Below, piece after piece: positions 63,827 to 64,000 of a DNA stretch of 64,000 nt. The notes beneath the pieces are model-generated. The model made no database searches. It was not told the DNA's origin and worked only from the letters and a program-made list of their open reading frames with translations. Position numbers and translations under genes: made by a program. The DNA lies in NCBI RefSeq assembly GCF_014201655.1, contig NZ_JACHEX010000003.1:62001-126000 (forward strand). The letters are read 5' to 3'. The first letter of the stretch is position 1. Each line of letters starts with the position of its first letter. Origin of the DNA: Thermosipho japonicus. Its GTDB lineage: Bacteria > Thermotogota > Thermotogae > Thermotogales > Fervidobacteriaceae.

Positions 63827-64000
63827 CCTGTACCACCTTATCTAGTACATTTAAAAATTTCTTCGCAGAATTAATCCATTTATACTTCTTTACATTTTCT
63901 CTACCTTTTTGAATAAGTATTTCTCTTAAATCCTCATTATATAATATCTCCTCAATTTTACTTGCAATATCATCTGGGTTTAAAGGATCAAAATATAGAG
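63819..64000 (-). CDS. Glycosyltransferase family 4, C-terminal part (cut by window edge)
   Basis: The minus strand from the window edge reads LYFDPLNPDDIASKIEEIL, NEDLREILIQKGRENVKKYK, then a terminal helix ending in LDKVVQDG. The stop lies inside the next gene's start (ATGGTTGA, overlap eight bases). FDPLNPDDIA with a following helix is the usual C-terminal end of GT4 enzymes. The 5' part lies outside, so the operon continues to the right. Confidence 0.75.
   Translation of the reverse strand, partial: LYFDPLNPDDIASKIEEILYNEDLREILIQKGRENVKKYKWINSAKKFLNVLDKVVQDG

Noticed and set aside
1-64000. tRNA and rRNA genes
   Set aside because: No T-loop/CCA-like or rRNA-like segments were noticed by eye; a covariance-model search would settle this.

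Overview
The window is very AT-rich, uses strong GGAGG-type ribosome sites with occasional GTG/TTG starts, and mixes bacterial surface-polysaccharide genes with archaeal-type P-loop ATPases and a Cmr-like type III CRISPR system. This suits a low-GC thermophile of the Thermotogales (Thermosipho/Fervidobacterium-like). That is inference; no rRNA or tRNA gene was seen to confirm it.

Layout. (1) 0.3-2.9 kb: the 5' part of a metallophosphoesterase gene joined to a RES-domain toxin-like gene and a frameshifted DUF3800-like gene. (2) 3-15 kb: six P-loop ATPase genes and an AlbA/Schlafen-type regulator. Nearly all have their own palindrome or repeat set on the promoter, and no two share a sequence. 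Decayed toxin-antitoxin genes (PIN/antitoxin, AbiEii) lie between them. (3) 15.5-23.7 kb: a six-gene Cmr-like operon built around a Csx11-type Cas10, with a 9-repeat CRISPR array upstream, transcribed toward it. The Cas10 has lost both its HD and its GGDD motif. There is no cas1, cas2, cas6 or Csm6/Csx1 gene. (4) 24-38 kb: surface polysaccharide cluster 1, minus strand except for one gene: SLBB export protein, Wzz-like protein with a degenerate kinase domain, acyltransferases, flippase, glycosyltransferases and WecB, ending at a clear terminator. (5) 38.3-48.9 kb: a defense island with a reverse transcriptase-nitrilase (DRT1/UG1), an operon DUF3644(broken)-Ymh HEPN-soluble GT51-nucleotidyltransferase, an OLD-type nuclease and a second metallophosphoesterase copy. 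(6) 49.3-64 kb: polysaccharide cluster 2: flippase, ferredoxin-like/pyruvyltransferase pair, RmlABCD, nucleotide-sugar dehydrogenase, polymerase and glycosyltransferases, running off the right edge.

How it fits together. The polysaccharide genes would make rhamnose-, uronate- and ManNAc-type sugar donors, assemble repeat units, flip and polymerise them and export the chain. The defense genes sit between and beside these clusters. About 312 bp of the metallophosphoesterase gene occur as inverted copies near 0.35 kb and 48.6 kb, at almost 99% identity in the coding part. Each copy leads into a different defense module, and the pair brackets almost the whole accessory region. Many defense genes are broken by single stops or frameshifts, so the region looks old and repeatedly remodelled.
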